Shown: positions 1-11,710 of the stretch, one piece after another
Position numbering within the stretch: position 1 is the stretch's first letter
Layout: each line of letters opens with the position of its first letter
Assembly (NCBI GenBank): GCA_037962975.1
Contig: CM075672.1
Span: 124,544,001-124,608,000, forward strand
Direction: 5' to 3'
From: Clitoria ternatea
Taxonomy: Eukaryota; Streptophyta; Magnoliopsida; Fabales; Fabaceae
Length of the DNA: 64,000 bases
Made by a program: the position numbers and the translations under genes
The notes under the pieces: generated by a model
What the model was told of the DNA's origin: nothing
The model's database searches: none
Seen by the model: the letters and a program-made list of their open reading frames with translations, nothing else

Positions 1-414
1 AGTCATGAACACATGTAAGAAGAAGGAAACATTTTATTTATGATCATCAGGTATGTACAGGTGATGAAAACAATACAAAAGATATGATATGACAAGGAGT
101 AAGGAATTGATGGTAAGGGTAAAGGGAAGGCCTTTTAGATCCTCCATCGATTTCCTGAGAGCGACGAGATTCCAGGTTTTTTCTCATAATTTCCTGTTTA
201 TCCTCTGATTTTGCTTCCGGGGACGTGATTTGACAATGGCTTCGATGCCCTAGACTGACCTCCTCGTCTACGACTTGAAAAATCGACGTTGCAGTGTTGA
301 ATCTACAGGCCGTGATTTTGTCTGAGCCGCCCTCTCGGGTTTTCGGCTCAACCAATCGCTCTAACTTTTGCCTAGGTCACCTTTTCAGGTTTTCAACCTA
401 GCGAGCCATTTTTT
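1..414 (-). other. Element B 3' untranslated region between integrase and the missing 3' LTR
   Basis: This stretch follows the integrase stop in the element's sense. It contains an open reading frame of about 100 codons with no recognisable domain, which I treat as chance. A polypurine tract and the start of the 3' LTR are expected further left, outside the window. Confidence 0.55.
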
Positions 415-1551
415 TTACGCGTAGTAACTTTTCACTGCATCCACGTTTATAGGCATTGGTAAATCTTCCTCGTCCATGTTGGTGAGTATGAGAGCACCTC
501 CGAAAAAAGCTTTCTTCACGACGTAAGGCCCTTCGTAGCTAGGAGTCCATTTGCCCCGGCTGTCTTTCTGAATCAGTAAAACCTTTTTGAGCACCAAGTC
601 TCCTTCTTGGAACTGTCGGGGGTCGCACTTTCTTTTTAAATGCTCGTTTCATACGCCTTTGAAACAACTGACCATGACAGAGGGTAGTCAGTCTTTTACC
701 ATCAATCAGATTTAGTTAGTCATGTCAAGCCTGGATCTATTCAGCTTCAACCAATTTGGCTTCCATGATCACTCGGAGGGAAGGGATCTCTACTTCGAAA
801 GGCAGGACTGCTTCCATGCCATAAACCAAAGAGAAAGGGGTTGCCCCAGTTAAGGTTCAGACTGAGGTACGATACCTGTGTAGAGCAAAGGGAAGCATTT
901 CATTCCAGTCTTTGTAGGTTACCACCATCTTTTGCACTATCTTTTTGATATTTTTGTTAGCTGCCTCGACTGCTCCATTCATTTTTGGGCGGTACGGAGA
1001 GGAGTTGTGGTGGGAGATTTTAAAGCTCTCGCAAAGCTCCTTCATCATTTTGTTGTTCAGATTTATACCATTGTCTGTGATGATTTGGCTCGGTAGACCG
1101 TACCGGCATATCAATTCTCGTTTGATGAACTTAACGACGACATTCTTTGTCACATTGGTGTACGAAGCGGCCTCTACCCACTTTGTGAAATAATCGATGG
1201 CGACCAAGATGAAACGATGACCGTTCGAAGCCTTTGGTTCGATGGGACCAATGACATCCATGCCCCACATCGAGAAAGGCCATGGTGCTGACAAAACATT
1301 CAGAGATGACGGGGGTGCATGAATATGATCAACATATATTTAATACTTATGACATCTCCGAGCATAGGCAAAGCAGTCTGTTTCCATGGTCATCCAGTAA
1401 TAACCAGCCCTCAAGATCTTTCTTAACATGGCGTCCCCATTAGAGTGGGCTCCAAAAGATCCTTTGTGAACATCTCTCATGATTTTGTTTGCCTCAGTGG
1501 TGTCAACACAGCGTAGGAGGACAGAGTCATAGTTTCTTTTGTAAAGCATAT
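415..1551 (-). pseudogene. Element B integrase (3' part of pol)
   Basis: Minus-strand integrase in three blocks. At 1340-1551 is the N-terminal zinc-binding HHCC region (histidines in DVHKGSFGAHSN, paired cysteines at the ARRCHKYC end). At 857-1294 is the catalytic core with all three acidic residues visible: D in WGMDVIG, D in IITDNG and E in GAVEAAN. At 415-597 is the C-terminal domain that closes with the VDAVKSYYA stop, typical of Tat-lineage elements. Stops and frame changes separate the blocks (about 598-856 and 1295-1339). The domain would insert new cDNA copies into the genome. Element A cuts the coding region at 1551; the preceding residues continue at 11711 on the far side of A. Confidence 0.85.
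1547..1551. repeat. Target site duplication of element A (left copy, CATAT)
   Basis: CATAT lies immediately before the TGTAACATCC start of the 5' LTR and is repeated exactly at 11706-11710 after the 3' LTR. Five bases is the normal size for gypsy integration. Confidence 0.95.
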
Positions 1552-3329
1552 TGTAACATCCCAATTTTAAAGCTAAATGCCGAATGAAAAATAAACCATT
1601 AAGATTTGATTCAAAAATAAGAAGTTAATTATTAATTATAATCAAGATTAGCTTAAGGAATAATGACAAGTTAACTAAAGCTGAGTTGGTGAAAGATGGC
1701 TGTTTGTGATTGGCGAGTTACGTGAGTGGACTGCGACTCACGTTTTCCCATCCTACTTCCTTTACTTCGCATGCATATATATGCCCTGTACCACCGTGAA
1801 TACTCATCCTTTTTCCCACTACTTCATTCCCCCTTTTCTTCTTCGCCTCCATCCTCTTTTCTGTTCTTGCCCTTCGCTTCCGGAGATCACGACGGTGGTG
1901 CTGGAGGAAGGTCAGAGCCCCTCCAACTAGTGAAGGACGATCGTTGAGGCAGAGGAAGAACAACGCTCCATTCCTGAACCGAGTGCAGAGTACGACAGAG
2001 CGAGGGAAGACCGAACGAAACAGAAGAAGGGCGTCAGACCCAACGTCGAGAGCAGAAAAGCTTCTTGAGTTCCTTCTGTAGGTAGGGGGCGCTTGTATGT
2101 CAAATGCATGGTCCACAAACGATACCGGATGAATGTACTGCTTGAGTGTGTGTGTATGTGTTTATAACGACTGGATTTTATGCATGATTGATGATTCTGG
2201 ATTCTGTGTGCATTACAGTGGTTATGCAACAATTGCATGTAATCAAGATGGTAGTAGTGTAGTCTGTCAGCCTTGGGTAATGACAAATGCAATGCATGAT
2301 TTTATCTCTGTTAACACTGTGAGAATATGAATGTGTACTCGATAGTTGATTTGCCAGATGCTATTACTTGATTGTCCGATTGTTATACATATTGGTGTGA
2401 CTGATAAAACAAATATAAAGGCTGTGTTGAATCTGTTCTTACTTAGTGGTTGCGAAGGAGGTATTGGTTGTGTGATGATGCTTGCTAGTAAACGCATTAG
2501 CTGCATGAGTAAGAATGGGGTGACCCGTGGAAGGTCAAAAGCCCCGAGGGGATGACTTTCAGCTACAGACCTTGGCTAGATCCTGAAGGGGCTCGTGGTA
2601 GCCGTAGGAGCTAGAGAGGAGTCTCGAGACGCCAATGGGAGGCCGGTACTACGCGGGAAGAGCTGAAGGATGAGGGGCCAGTAAGGGGGGAACTGTAACT
2701 GGAAGTCATCACTCGAGTCGGATCCGCAGGCATGCATGTAGATATGAGGTTGACTAGGGTAGTACGCATAGTATGTGTTGGGTGTTATGAATGATTTCCG
2801 AGTGTGTGGATGCATGTGTATGTATGTGTGAAGATGAACTAGACGTAGTATGTATGCTATAGATATTATTCTGACTGGCATGGCCTTAGTTAACCTGAAA
2901 ACGATTGAATGAAAGTAAGTGTGCGTACTGGCACTGATACCGAGTCCTTGATTGCCATTTTACATTTAAAAAGCTCACCCCTGCAGTGGCTACATTTTCA
3001 GTGAACATCTCTCGGAATGAAGCTTGAAGGAGGAGCTGAGTGCAGAACAAAACAGCCGAGTGCTTCTGAATATATGTGTATATGTATATACTGTGTGTAA
3101 GGTCCTGTTAAGCCTTGACCGGCTCATATTTTGGTTTTAGCCTTTACGTTAGAACTTGAACACCCTCGGGTGACAGAAGACATGATGAAACTCTTGTAAT
3201 TATTTAAATGCTTCCCTATATATATATATATCGTGTGTTCTTCTATACTGAAGGTGACGCCCGAGCGGTAAATATGGATGTATGAGTATACCTTACGAGC
3301 ATAGGAGGTTAGTGTGTCTATGGGCAGTA

Positions 3330-3900
3330 GCGGAGCCGAGTGGTTGCTGGGGAAAGGGAAGATAATAATTTATTCCAAGTGTTGAGAGGTTGAAATGGCT
3401 GAGTGGTTCCGAGTGAGTTAGTTACTACTCCCCGAGTGAATATGAGTCTGAGTATTCCTGAGTAAAAGTAGGTATAAGAGTCGAGCGAGATTCATTTGTA
3501 TGAGTTCCTTCCGAGAGAAGAACACTTAGACGAACTCTTAGGGGAGTTCCCTTCGAGACATTCTGGCGAGTAACTTAGTGGAAAGATTCCCGAGCGCATA
3601 GGCTTAACGGATTCCGAGTGAAAACATGTATAAGTTCCGAGGGGGGGAAATATTCCAAGTGAGAGTTTATGGAACCCGAGTGAAATAACCCTCCTTACCG
3701 GGCGAATCAGGTGTGTACCTTGGTGGATAAATATAAAAGGCTATGTTATAGGATGTAGGTGTGATGGGGTCGTTTTCTTGAGTGTTGGAACCCTTATACC
3801 GAGTGGCCTTAGGAATGGATCCTGAGTGGACTTAGTCGTTTACCAAGTGTTTGGATGTCTCGATGCCGAGTGGTGGTTTTGCCGAGTGAGGCTCTCGCTT
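3330..3900 (+). repeat. CCGAGTG array in the 5' LTR of element A
   Basis: The seven-base word CCGAGTG and near variants (CCGAGCG, CCAAGTG, CTGAGTA) recur at irregular spacing of roughly 15-60 bases. The sequence between copies is not itself repeated. The word runs in the sense direction of the element. The same array is at about 10798-11365 in the 3' LTR. Confidence 0.85.
3732..3740 (+). promoter_or_regulatory. Candidate TATA box in the 5' LTR of element A
   Basis: TATAAAAGG lies inside the CCGAGTG array, about 500 bases before the LTR end. A weaker TATAAG at 4151 is the alternative. The match is by sequence only; no transcript start can be seen. Confidence 0.4.
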
Positions 3901-4060
3901 CAGCGAATGGTGGACTCGCTCCAGCGAATGTGTATTGCTGGAAGGCGTTTGTCGTGGTATCGCCCAAGCGATTGTGTGCTCGTCCGAGCGAGTTGGGCGT
4001 CTCGCCCAGGCGGTTTGGGTCTCGCTTGAGCGAGTGCACGCTGTCTGGTGGTTCACTCAG
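3890..4060. repeat. CGCTTGAGCG-type inverted-repeat cluster in element A
   Basis: Seven or so imperfect palindromes in 170 bases, for example CTCGCTTCAGCGAA, TCGCCCAAGCGA, CTCGTCCGAGCGAG and CTCGCTTGAGCGAG. Each carries CG dinucleotides on both arms. The 3' LTR has the same cluster at about 11355-11525. Confidence 0.8.
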
Positions 4061-4244
4061 GCGCTGTCGGTGCTTCCGTGTGAATGGTTTTAATTCCCTT
4101 GCCTCCTTTTCTTTTTCTTCTTGGCCATGGGGCCAGCTTTCATACCTTCATATAAGGGAGTGTTTTTATTGTGGATCCAGGTTATTTTCTAATTAATTCA
4201 AGAAAATTTTTTTCTTTTCCCCTAAAAATTAGGATGTTTCATTT

Positions 4245-4262
4245 TTGTATCAGAGCAGACCG
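4245..4262 (+). other. Primer binding site of element A (initiator methionine tRNA type)
   Basis: TTGTATCAGAGCAGACCG starts three bases after the LTR end. It matches the usual plant TGGTATCAGAGC primer site except for T in place of the second base. Confidence 0.8.
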
Positions 4263-4521
4263 AAAGGTCCAAGGCCAAGGTATGCTTACCGAGAGTAAAC
4301 GGTTGTGTGCTTCCTGACTGAGTGGTCATCATGATTGTGATATGAGTTGAACCTGACTGATATTGACTTGTGGATAGGAGGTTGTTCCCCTCCTGGTCCG
4401 ATTGATTGTATAACATATAGAAATAGTATGTTGTGTTAAGATACTGAACATTAGGCTGAAATCTGATTGGTAATGAATGACTCGGTATACTTATCCTTGA
4501 ATGTTAATTTCAGGATAAGGG
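4263..4521 (+). other. Element A leader between primer site and gag
   Basis: Untranslated leader of about 260 bases. No conserved site other than the primer site was recognised. Confidence 0.6.
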
Positions 4522-5577
4522 ATGACGCATCGCCAAAGCATGGAGGCTATAGCCACAGCATTCCAACGCTTTACGGACATGTTTGAGAGGCAGGGCCAGA
4601 CTCGAACTGAGGATGGCCACGTGCTGGACCGCTTCCTGAAGAGGAAGCCAAGTGAGTTTCAGGGAGGACGTAACCCGGAGGCAGCTTTTAAATGGACTCA
4701 GGAGCTGGAAAGAATTTTTGGGGGTCTTCATTGTATTGAGGCCTAAAAGGTGGAATGTGCAGTGTATATGCTGTGAGATGAAGTGGAGAATTGGTGGAAG
4801 ATAGCCAGAAATCGATTCCCTGATGATGATGCTCAGCTGACATGGAACGATTTCAAGACATGCTTCTTAGAGAAGTATTTCCCCGACACAGTAAGGAGTC
4901 AGAAGGAGTTGTAGTTTATGGAGTTGAAGCAGGGCTCCATGACTGTGGAAAAGTATGCGACCCGGTTCGAAGAGCTGTGCCTATTCTACCCACCTTTCCA
5001 ACAACCAGGGACGGAGAGCTCCAAGTGCCTTAAATTTGAAAATGGGTTGAGATCAGATATTAAGAGGGCCTGCAGATATCAAGAGATCAGGAGTTTTCCT
5101 GCATTGGTGAACAAATGTAGGATATTTGAAGAAGATGACAAGGCCCACTCAGGCCAGAGTAACAGAGCTAACCATTACTTGAGACCTCAACAGTCACGTT
5201 TCAAGAGGCCAGGAAACGTGGGAAGAAATGGACCCTTTACCAGATATCAAGATCGCAGTAACCAAGGGAGACAGATGAGTGGACGACCAAGGTATGGCAA
5301 GTGTTTTAAATGTGGGGGTGACCACTTTGCTCAGAATTGCAATGGTACAAAGGTCAAGTGCTTTCATTGCCAGGAGAAGGGACACATTCGCCCCGACTGC
5401 CCCCAACTTCGTCAAGTAAACCCCAATGTGCGTCATGGAGGTTTCCAAGAGAGAAACCGAGGGAACGATAACCAAGGACCGAGCAGCAGAGGCAGCAGAG
5501 CCAGAGGGAATATGATGTTTGCCCCAAATAACCGAAAGAGAGACGCCGACCAACCAACTGCTGGAAGAGTTTACGCA
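4522..5577 (+). pseudogene. gag: Element A gag (capsid and nucleocapsid)
   Basis: Starts at the ATG at 4522 (MTHRQSMEAIATAFQ). The capsid domain of the Retrotrans_gag type follows (FLKRKPSEFQGG, then FMELKQGSMTVEKYATRFEELC), then a basic stretch and two CCHC zinc knuckles (CFKCGGDHFAQNC and CFHCQEKGHIRPDC) at about 5302-5400 that would bind genomic RNA. In-frame stops at 4744 (TAA), 4774 (TGA) and 4912 (TAG) break the capsid. From 4918 the frame is open through gag into protease. Gag and pol share one frame with no shift between them, as is usual for Tekay elements. Confidence 0.9.
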
Positions 5578-8500
5578 ATCAACGCGGAAGATGCGGCACA
5601 GGCGAGTGACTTGGTACAGAGTAAGTGCCTACTCGGTAAATATACACTTAATGTAACTTTTGATTCTGGAGCCACCCACTCCTTTGTAGCTGATGAGTGT
5701 GTGAGACGACTGCGATTACCGACTGTGGATATGGATCGGATTTTAGAAGTAACCAACCCGACTGGCCCTAAGGTGTTGACATCAACAATGTGTAAGGATA
5801 TAAAGTTTGTGTTTGACGGTCGGAGTTTTACCTTCGATCTTGTGTGTGTGCCTTTGAAGGGCCTTGATATCATGCTCGGCATAGATTGGCTTTCAGCCAA
5901 CAAGGTGTTAGTGGATTGTAGAAACCAAAGGGTATTCTTTCCGAGACAACACAATGAGGACAACACGGCACAAGGTATAGCTCAACTGTTTATGATGCTT
6001 TATTTAACCGAGGGTGAAAGCAAAACCCGAGTGAACGAAATCCCGACTGTCTGTGAATTCCCAGAAGTATTTCCCGAGGACGTACTGAGTGTCCCTCCCA
6101 ATAGAGAAGTTGAATTCTCTATAGACTTGATTCCTGGAGCCGAGCCAGTCTCTAGTGCACCTTATATAATGTCCCCAACTGAATTGGCCGAGCTGAAGAA
6201 ACAAGTAGATAAGTTACTCGGAAAACAATTCATTAGACCGAGTGTATCTCCATGGGGCGCACCTGTGCTGCTTGTTAAAAAGAAGGATGGCAGCATGAGA
6301 CTTTGTATAGATTACTGACAGCTAAACAAACTCACGATTAAGAACCGATACCCGTTGCCCCGAATTGATGACTTAATCGACCAACTGCGTGGAGCCTCAG
6401 TCTTCTCAAAGATCGACCTGCGATCGGGATACCACCAAATCCGAGTGAAGGACTCGGATATCCCAAAGATTGCCTTTAGGACTCGGTATGGTCACTACGA
6501 GTATGTAGTGATGCCGTTCGATGTGACAAACGCCCCTGCTGTCTTCATGAATTACATGAACAACATATTCCACCCATATCTAGACCGATTCGTAGTAATC
6601 TTCATCGATGATATCTTAGTCTACTCGAAGACTCCTGAGGAGCATGAAGGACACCTCCGAGCGGTACTCCAAGTGTTAAGGGAGAAGCAGCTGTTTGCGA
6701 AGCTTTCAAAGTGCGATTTCTGGATAGACAAAATCCATTTCCTCTGACATGTGATTTCCGAGGAAGGTGTCTCGGTGGACCCTGCGAAGGTGACAGCTAT
6801 AATGGCATGGGAGAGACCCAAGTCGATCTCAGAGATAAGGAGCTTTATGGGCCTGGAAGGTTATTATAGGAGGTTCATTGAGGGTTTTTCTAAGTTGGCT
6901 TTGCCACTAACTAAGTTGACTCGGAAAAACATTCCCTTCTTGTGGAGTTCTGAGCGCGAAAGCAGTTTTCGAGGGCTGAAAGACAAGTCGACGACTGCCC
7001 TAGTGTAGGCATTACCTGACTTGCAAAAGAGTTTCGTGGTTTATTGTGATGCATCAGGACTCGGATTAGGATACGTGCTAATGCAGAAAGACCGGGTGAT
7101 AGCGTATGCCTCTCGGCAATTGAGACCTCACGAGCAGCATTATCCGACCCACGACTTGGAATTAGCAGCTGTGGTGTTCGCGTTAAAAATCTGGAGGCAT
7201 TATTTGTTCGGGTCCAGATTTGAAGTATACAGTGATCACAAGAGCCTCAAATACTTATTCGACCAGAAGGAGCTGAACATGAGGCAGAGGAGATGGATGG
7301 AATTTCTAAAGGATTATGATTTCGAGCTAAAGTACCACCCGGGCAAGGCAAACGTTGTTGTTGCCGACGCATTGAGTCAGAAATCCCTTCATGTAGCAGT
7401 GATGATGGTGAAGGAGGTAGAACTATTAGAACAGTTCCGAGACATGAACTTACATGTTGACATCCCCTCCTCTCGGACAATGACGATCAGCACGCTGAGG
7501 ATTGCCAACGACTTCTTGAAATCTGTGTACGAGCAGCAACAGTCGGGTTCCTACTTGGCCGAGATGAAGGAGACTCAGACCAAAGGTAAGGATTTGTCCT
7601 TGACCGAGGGAACGGATGGAATCTTCCAAGTAAGAAACAGAATATACGTACCGGGTGGAGGAGAATTGAGGAGAATGGTGCTTGATGAGGCTCACAAGAG
7701 CTTGTTAAGTATCCACCCAGGTACCACGAAGATGTACCATGACCTGAGAACACAGTTCTGGTGGCCCGGACTAAAGAGGGATGTGGCAGAATATATGGCT
7801 CGGTGTATTACCTGTCAAAAGTCAAAGGTCGAGCACCAGAAGCCGTATGGTGCATTGCAGCCCCTAGAGATTCCCGTGTGGAAATGGGACTCAATTGCTA
7901 TGGACTTTGTCATGGGGTTGCCAAGAAACCAAGTGGGCCATGATACAATTTGGGTCATTATTGACCGACTGACGAAGAGTGCACACTTCCTGCCTGTGAA
8001 CATGAAGTACCCGATGCATAGGTTAGCACAGATTTACATTCAAGAAATTGTCCGACTGCATGGTATACTGACTTCTATCGTATCAGATAGGGATCCTAGG
8101 TTCATGTCCTGATTTTGGACCAGCCTGCACCAGGAAATGGGCACGAGACTTTGGCTTAGTTCCGCTTACCACCCTCAATCGGATGGACAATCCGAGCGAA
8201 CGGTTCAAAGCTTGGAAGACCTGCTAAGGGCGTGTGTGTTGGAGCACGGTGGAGATTGGGAACAGTACCTTCCCTTGATTGAGTTTACATACAATAACAG
8301 TCACCACAACAGTATTGGTATGGCACCCTACGAAGCACTATATGGACGAAAATGCCAAACCCCACTTTGTTGGTCGGAGACGGGTGAGAGTCTGCTATTG
8401 GGACCCGAAATTGTAAAGCAAACATCAGAACAGATCCGGGTGATAAAGGAAAGAATGATGGCGTCTCAGGACAGGCAGAAGAGCTACCATGACAAACGAA

Positions 8501-8967
8501 CCAGACCATTAGAGTTTTCAGTCGGAGACAAGGTATTTTTAAGGATTTCACCGAGTAAACGGGTCGGACGAGCATTGAAAAGCAGAAAGTTAAGCCCTCG
8601 ATACATTGGGCCTTATGAGGTGTTAGAATGAGTCGGCTCCATGGCATATCGTATAGCACTACCGACCCACTTATCCCGATTGCACAACGTGTTTCATGTG
8701 TCTCAACTAAAGAAGTGTCTGCATGACCCCAACCATATAATGCCTGATGACGAAGTGGAAATCAAGGAGGACCTGACCACTATGACTATACCGATCAGAA
8801 TCGTGGACCGATCGGTAAAGCGGTTGAGAAGCAAGAATGTGCAACTGGTTGAAGCAGAGTGGCAACAAGGCAGGACTACCTCTTGTACCTGGGAACGCGA
8901 AGATGCCATGAGACAGCAGTACCCCGAGTTGTTTACTAAGGTGAGTTACCGACTGAATTTCATGTGA
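5578..8967 (+). pseudogene. pol: Element A pol: protease, RT, RNase H, integrase, chromodomain-like tail
   Basis: Continues in the gag frame. The protease has DSGATHSF near 5660. The reverse transcriptase has the FIDD catalytic box at about 6604. RNase H starts near 7030 (VVYCDASGLGLGYVLMQ) with SDHKSLKYLF. Integrase has the zinc-binding region near 7700-7820 and the acidic triad in IAMDFVMG, IVSDRDPRF and DGQSERT. The tail ends with TCTWEREDAMRQQYPELF, a chromodomain-like segment that in related elements directs insertion into heterochromatin. Stops at 6316, 6748, 7006, 8110 and 8629 interrupt it. Several of them (6316, 8110, 8629) fit a C-to-T change in an arginine codon. Confidence 0.92.
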
Positions 8968-8984
8968 GTTACCGACTGAATTTC
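8941..8984 (+). repeat. 23-base tandem duplication at the end of element A pol
   Basis: A 21-base unit beginning GTGAGTTACCGACTG occurs at 8941-8961 and again at 8964-8984. The gag-pol stop (TGA at 8965) falls inside the second copy. Element D lacks the duplication at this place. Confidence 0.85.
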
Positions 8985-9016
8985 GAGGACGAAATTCTTT
9001 TTGAGTGGGGGAGAAC
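8979..9016 (+). other. Conserved inverted repeat and polypurine tract before the 3' LTR of element A
   Basis: AATTTCGAGGACGAAATT at 8979-8996 is a near-perfect hairpin, followed by a G-rich polypurine tract (GAGTGGGGGAGAA) that ends at the 3' LTR. The tract would prime plus-strand DNA synthesis. Elements D and E have the same hairpin at the same distance from their LTR. Confidence 0.8.
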
Positions 9017-11705
9017 TGTAACATCCCAATTTTAAAGCTAAATGCCGAATGAAAAATAAACCATTAAGATTTGATTCAAAAATAAGAAGTTAATTATTAA
9101 TTATAATCAAGATTAGCTTAAGGAATAATGACAAGTTAATTAAAGCTGAGTTGGTGAAAGATGGCTGTTTGTGATTGGCGAGTTACGTGAGTGGACTGCG
9201 ACTCACGTTTTCCCATCCTACTTCCTTTCCTTCACATGCATATATATGCCCTGTACCACCATGAATACTCATCCTTTTTCCCACTACTTCATTCCCCCTT
9301 TTCTTCTTCGCCTCCATCCTCTTTTCTGTTCTTGCCTTTCGCTTCCAGAGATCACGACGTTGGTGCTGGAGGAAGGTCAGAGCCCCTCCAACTGTTGAAG
9401 GACAATCGTTGAGGCAGAGGAAGAACAATGCTCCATTCCCGAACCGAGTGCAGAGTACGACGGAGCGAGGGAAGACCGAACGAAACAAAAGAAGGGCGTC
9501 AGACCCAATGTCTAGAGCAGAAAAGCTTCTTGAGTTCTTTCTGCAGGTAGGGGCCGCTTGTATGTCAAATGCATGGTCCACGAACGGTACCGGATGAATG
9601 TACTGCTTGAGTGTGTGTGTATGTGTTTATAACGACTGGATTTTATACATGATTAATGATTCTGGATTCTGTGTGTATTACAGTGGTTATGCAACAATTG
9701 CATGTAATCAAGATGGTAGTAGTGTAGTCTGTCAGCCTTGGGTAATGACGAATGCAATGCATGGTTTTATCACTGTTAACACTGTGAGAATATGAATGTG
9801 TACTCGATAGTTGATTTGCCAGATGCTATTACTTGATTGTCTGATTGTTGTACATATTGGTGTGACTGATAAAACAAATATAAAGGCTGTGTTGAATCTG
9901 TTCTTACTTAGTGGTTACGAAGGAGGTATCGGTTGTGTGATGATGCTTGCTAGTAAACGCATTAGCTGCATGAGTAAGAATGGGGTGACCCGTGGAAGGT
10001 CAAAAGCGCCGAGGGGATGACTTTCAGCTACAGACCTTGGCTAGATCCTGAAGGGGCTCGTGGTAGCCGTAGGAGCTAGAGAGGAGTCTCGAGACACCAA
10101 TGGGAGGCCGGTACCACGCGGGAAGAGCTGAAGGACGAGGGGCCAGTAAGGGGGGAACTGTAACTGGAAGTCATCACTCGAGTCGGATCCGCATGCATGC
10201 ATGTAGATATGAGGTTGACTAGGGTAGTACGCATAGTATGTGTTGGGTGTTATGAATGATTTCCGAGTGTGTGGATGCATGTGTATGTATATGTGAAGAT
10301 GAACTAGACGTAGTATGTATGCTATAGATATTATTCTGACTGGCATGGCCTTAGTTAACCTGAAAACGATTGAATGAAAGTAAGTGTACGTACTGGCACT
10401 GATACCGAGTCCTTGATTGTCATTTTACATGTAAAAAGCTCACCCCTGCAGTGGGTACATTTCAGTGAACATCTCTCGGAATGAAGCTTGAAGGAGGAGC
10501 TGAGTGCAGAACAAAACAGCCGAGTGCTTCTAAATATATGTGTATATGTATATACTGTGTGTAAGGTCCTGTTAAGCCTTGGCCGGATCATATTTTGGTT
10601 TTAGCCTTTACGTTAAAACTTGAACACCCTCGGGTGACAGAAGACATGATGAAACTCTTGTAATTATTTAAATGCCTCCCTATATATATATATATCGTGT
10701 GTTCTTCTATACTGAAGGTGACGCCCGAGCGGTAAATATGGATGTATGAGTATACCTTACGAGCGTAGGAGGTTAGTGTGTCTATGGGCAGTAGCGGAGC
10801 CGAGTGGTTGCTGGGGAAAGGGAAGATAATAATTTATTCCAAGTGTTGAGAGGCTGAAATGGCTGAGTGGTTCCGAGTGAGTTAGTTACTACTCCCCGAG
10901 TGAATATGAGTCTGAGTATTCCCGAGTAAAAGTAGGTATAAGAGTCGAGCGAGATTCATTTGTATGAGTTCCTTCCGAGAGAAGAACACTTAGACGAACT
11001 CTTAGGGGAGTTCCCTTCGAGACATTCTGGCGAGTAACTTAGTGGAAAGATTCCCGAGCGCATAGGCTTAACGGATTCCGAGTGAAAACATGTATAAGTT
11101 CCGAGGGGGGGAAATATTCCGAGTGAGAGTTTATGGAACCCGAGTGAAATAACCCTCCTTACCGGGCGAATCAGGTGTGTACCTTGGTGGATAAATATAA
11201 AAGGCTATGTTATAGGATGTAGGTGTGATGGGGTCGTTTTCCTGAGTGTTGGAACCCTTATACCGAGTGGCCTTAGGAATGGATCCCGAGTGGACTTAGT
11301 CGTTTACCAAGTGTTTGGATGTCTCGATGCCGAGTGGTGGTTTTACCGAGTGAGGCTCTCGCTTCAGCGAATGGTGGACTCGCTCCAGCGAATGTGTATT
11401 GCTGGAAGGCGTTTGTCGTGGTATCGCCCAAGCGATTGTGTGCTCGTCCGAGCGAGTTGGGCGTCTCGCCCAGGCGGTTTGGGTCTCACTTGAGCGAGTG
11501 CACGCTGTCTGGTGGTTCGCTCAGGCACTGTCGGTGCTTCCGTGTGAATGGTTTTAATTCCCTTGCCTCCTTTTCTTTTTCTTCTTGGCCATGGGGCTAG
11601 CTCTCTTACCTTCATATAAGGGAGTGTTTTTATTGTGGATCCAGGTTATTTTCTAATTAATTCGAGAAAATTTTTTTCTTTTCCCCTAAAAATTAGGATG
11701 TTTCA
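9017..11705 (+). repeat. Element A 3' LTR
   Basis: 2689 bases, the partner of 1552-4241, with the same ends, CCGAGTG array (about 10798-11365), palindrome cluster and TATA candidates. It is followed directly by CATAT. Confidence 0.95.
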
Positions 11706-11710
11706 CATAT
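11706..11710. repeat. Target site duplication of element A (right copy, CATAT)
   Basis: Exact copy of 1547-1551. Across A, the element B reading frame continues from here to 1551. Confidence 0.95.

Larger units (their letters stand above)
1552..4241 (+). repeat. Element A 5' LTR
   Basis: 2690 bases, starting TGTAACATCCC and ending ATGTTTCA, nearly identical to 9017-11705. The middle (about 3330-3900) is packed with the word CCGAGTG and close variants. The last part (3890-4060) has a cluster of imperfect CGCTTGAGCG-type inverted repeats. Candidate TATA boxes are at 3732-3740 (TATAAAAGG) and 4151-4156 (TATAAG). Short ORFs of up to 132 codons in this LTR recur in the other copy and match no protein I know. 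Confidence 0.95.
1552..11705 (+). mobile_element. Element A: complete Tekay/Del-type Ty3/gypsy chromovirus
   Basis: Full-length element of 10.15 kb: 5' LTR 1552-4241, primer site at 4245, gag-pol 4522-8967 in one frame, polypurine tract just before 9017, 3' LTR 9017-11705 and matching CATAT duplications. Domain order gag, PR, RT, RNase H, integrase, chromodomain-like tail places it with the Tekay/Del chromoviruses. Eight in-frame stops make it non-functional. Comparing the first 560 or so bases of the two LTRs by eye I find about 20 mismatches, fewer in later parts, so it is moderately old. It is inserted into element B. Confidence 0.95.

Noticed and set aside
1718..2116. 132-codon minus-strand ORF in element A LTR (and 9183-9581)
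   Set aside because: It is present only as an LTR-pair duplicate, antisense to transcription, with no recognisable domain.
3214..3232. TATATATA run in element A LTR as promoter
   Set aside because: It is a simple repeat far from the LTR end. TATAAAAGG at 3732 is the better candidate.
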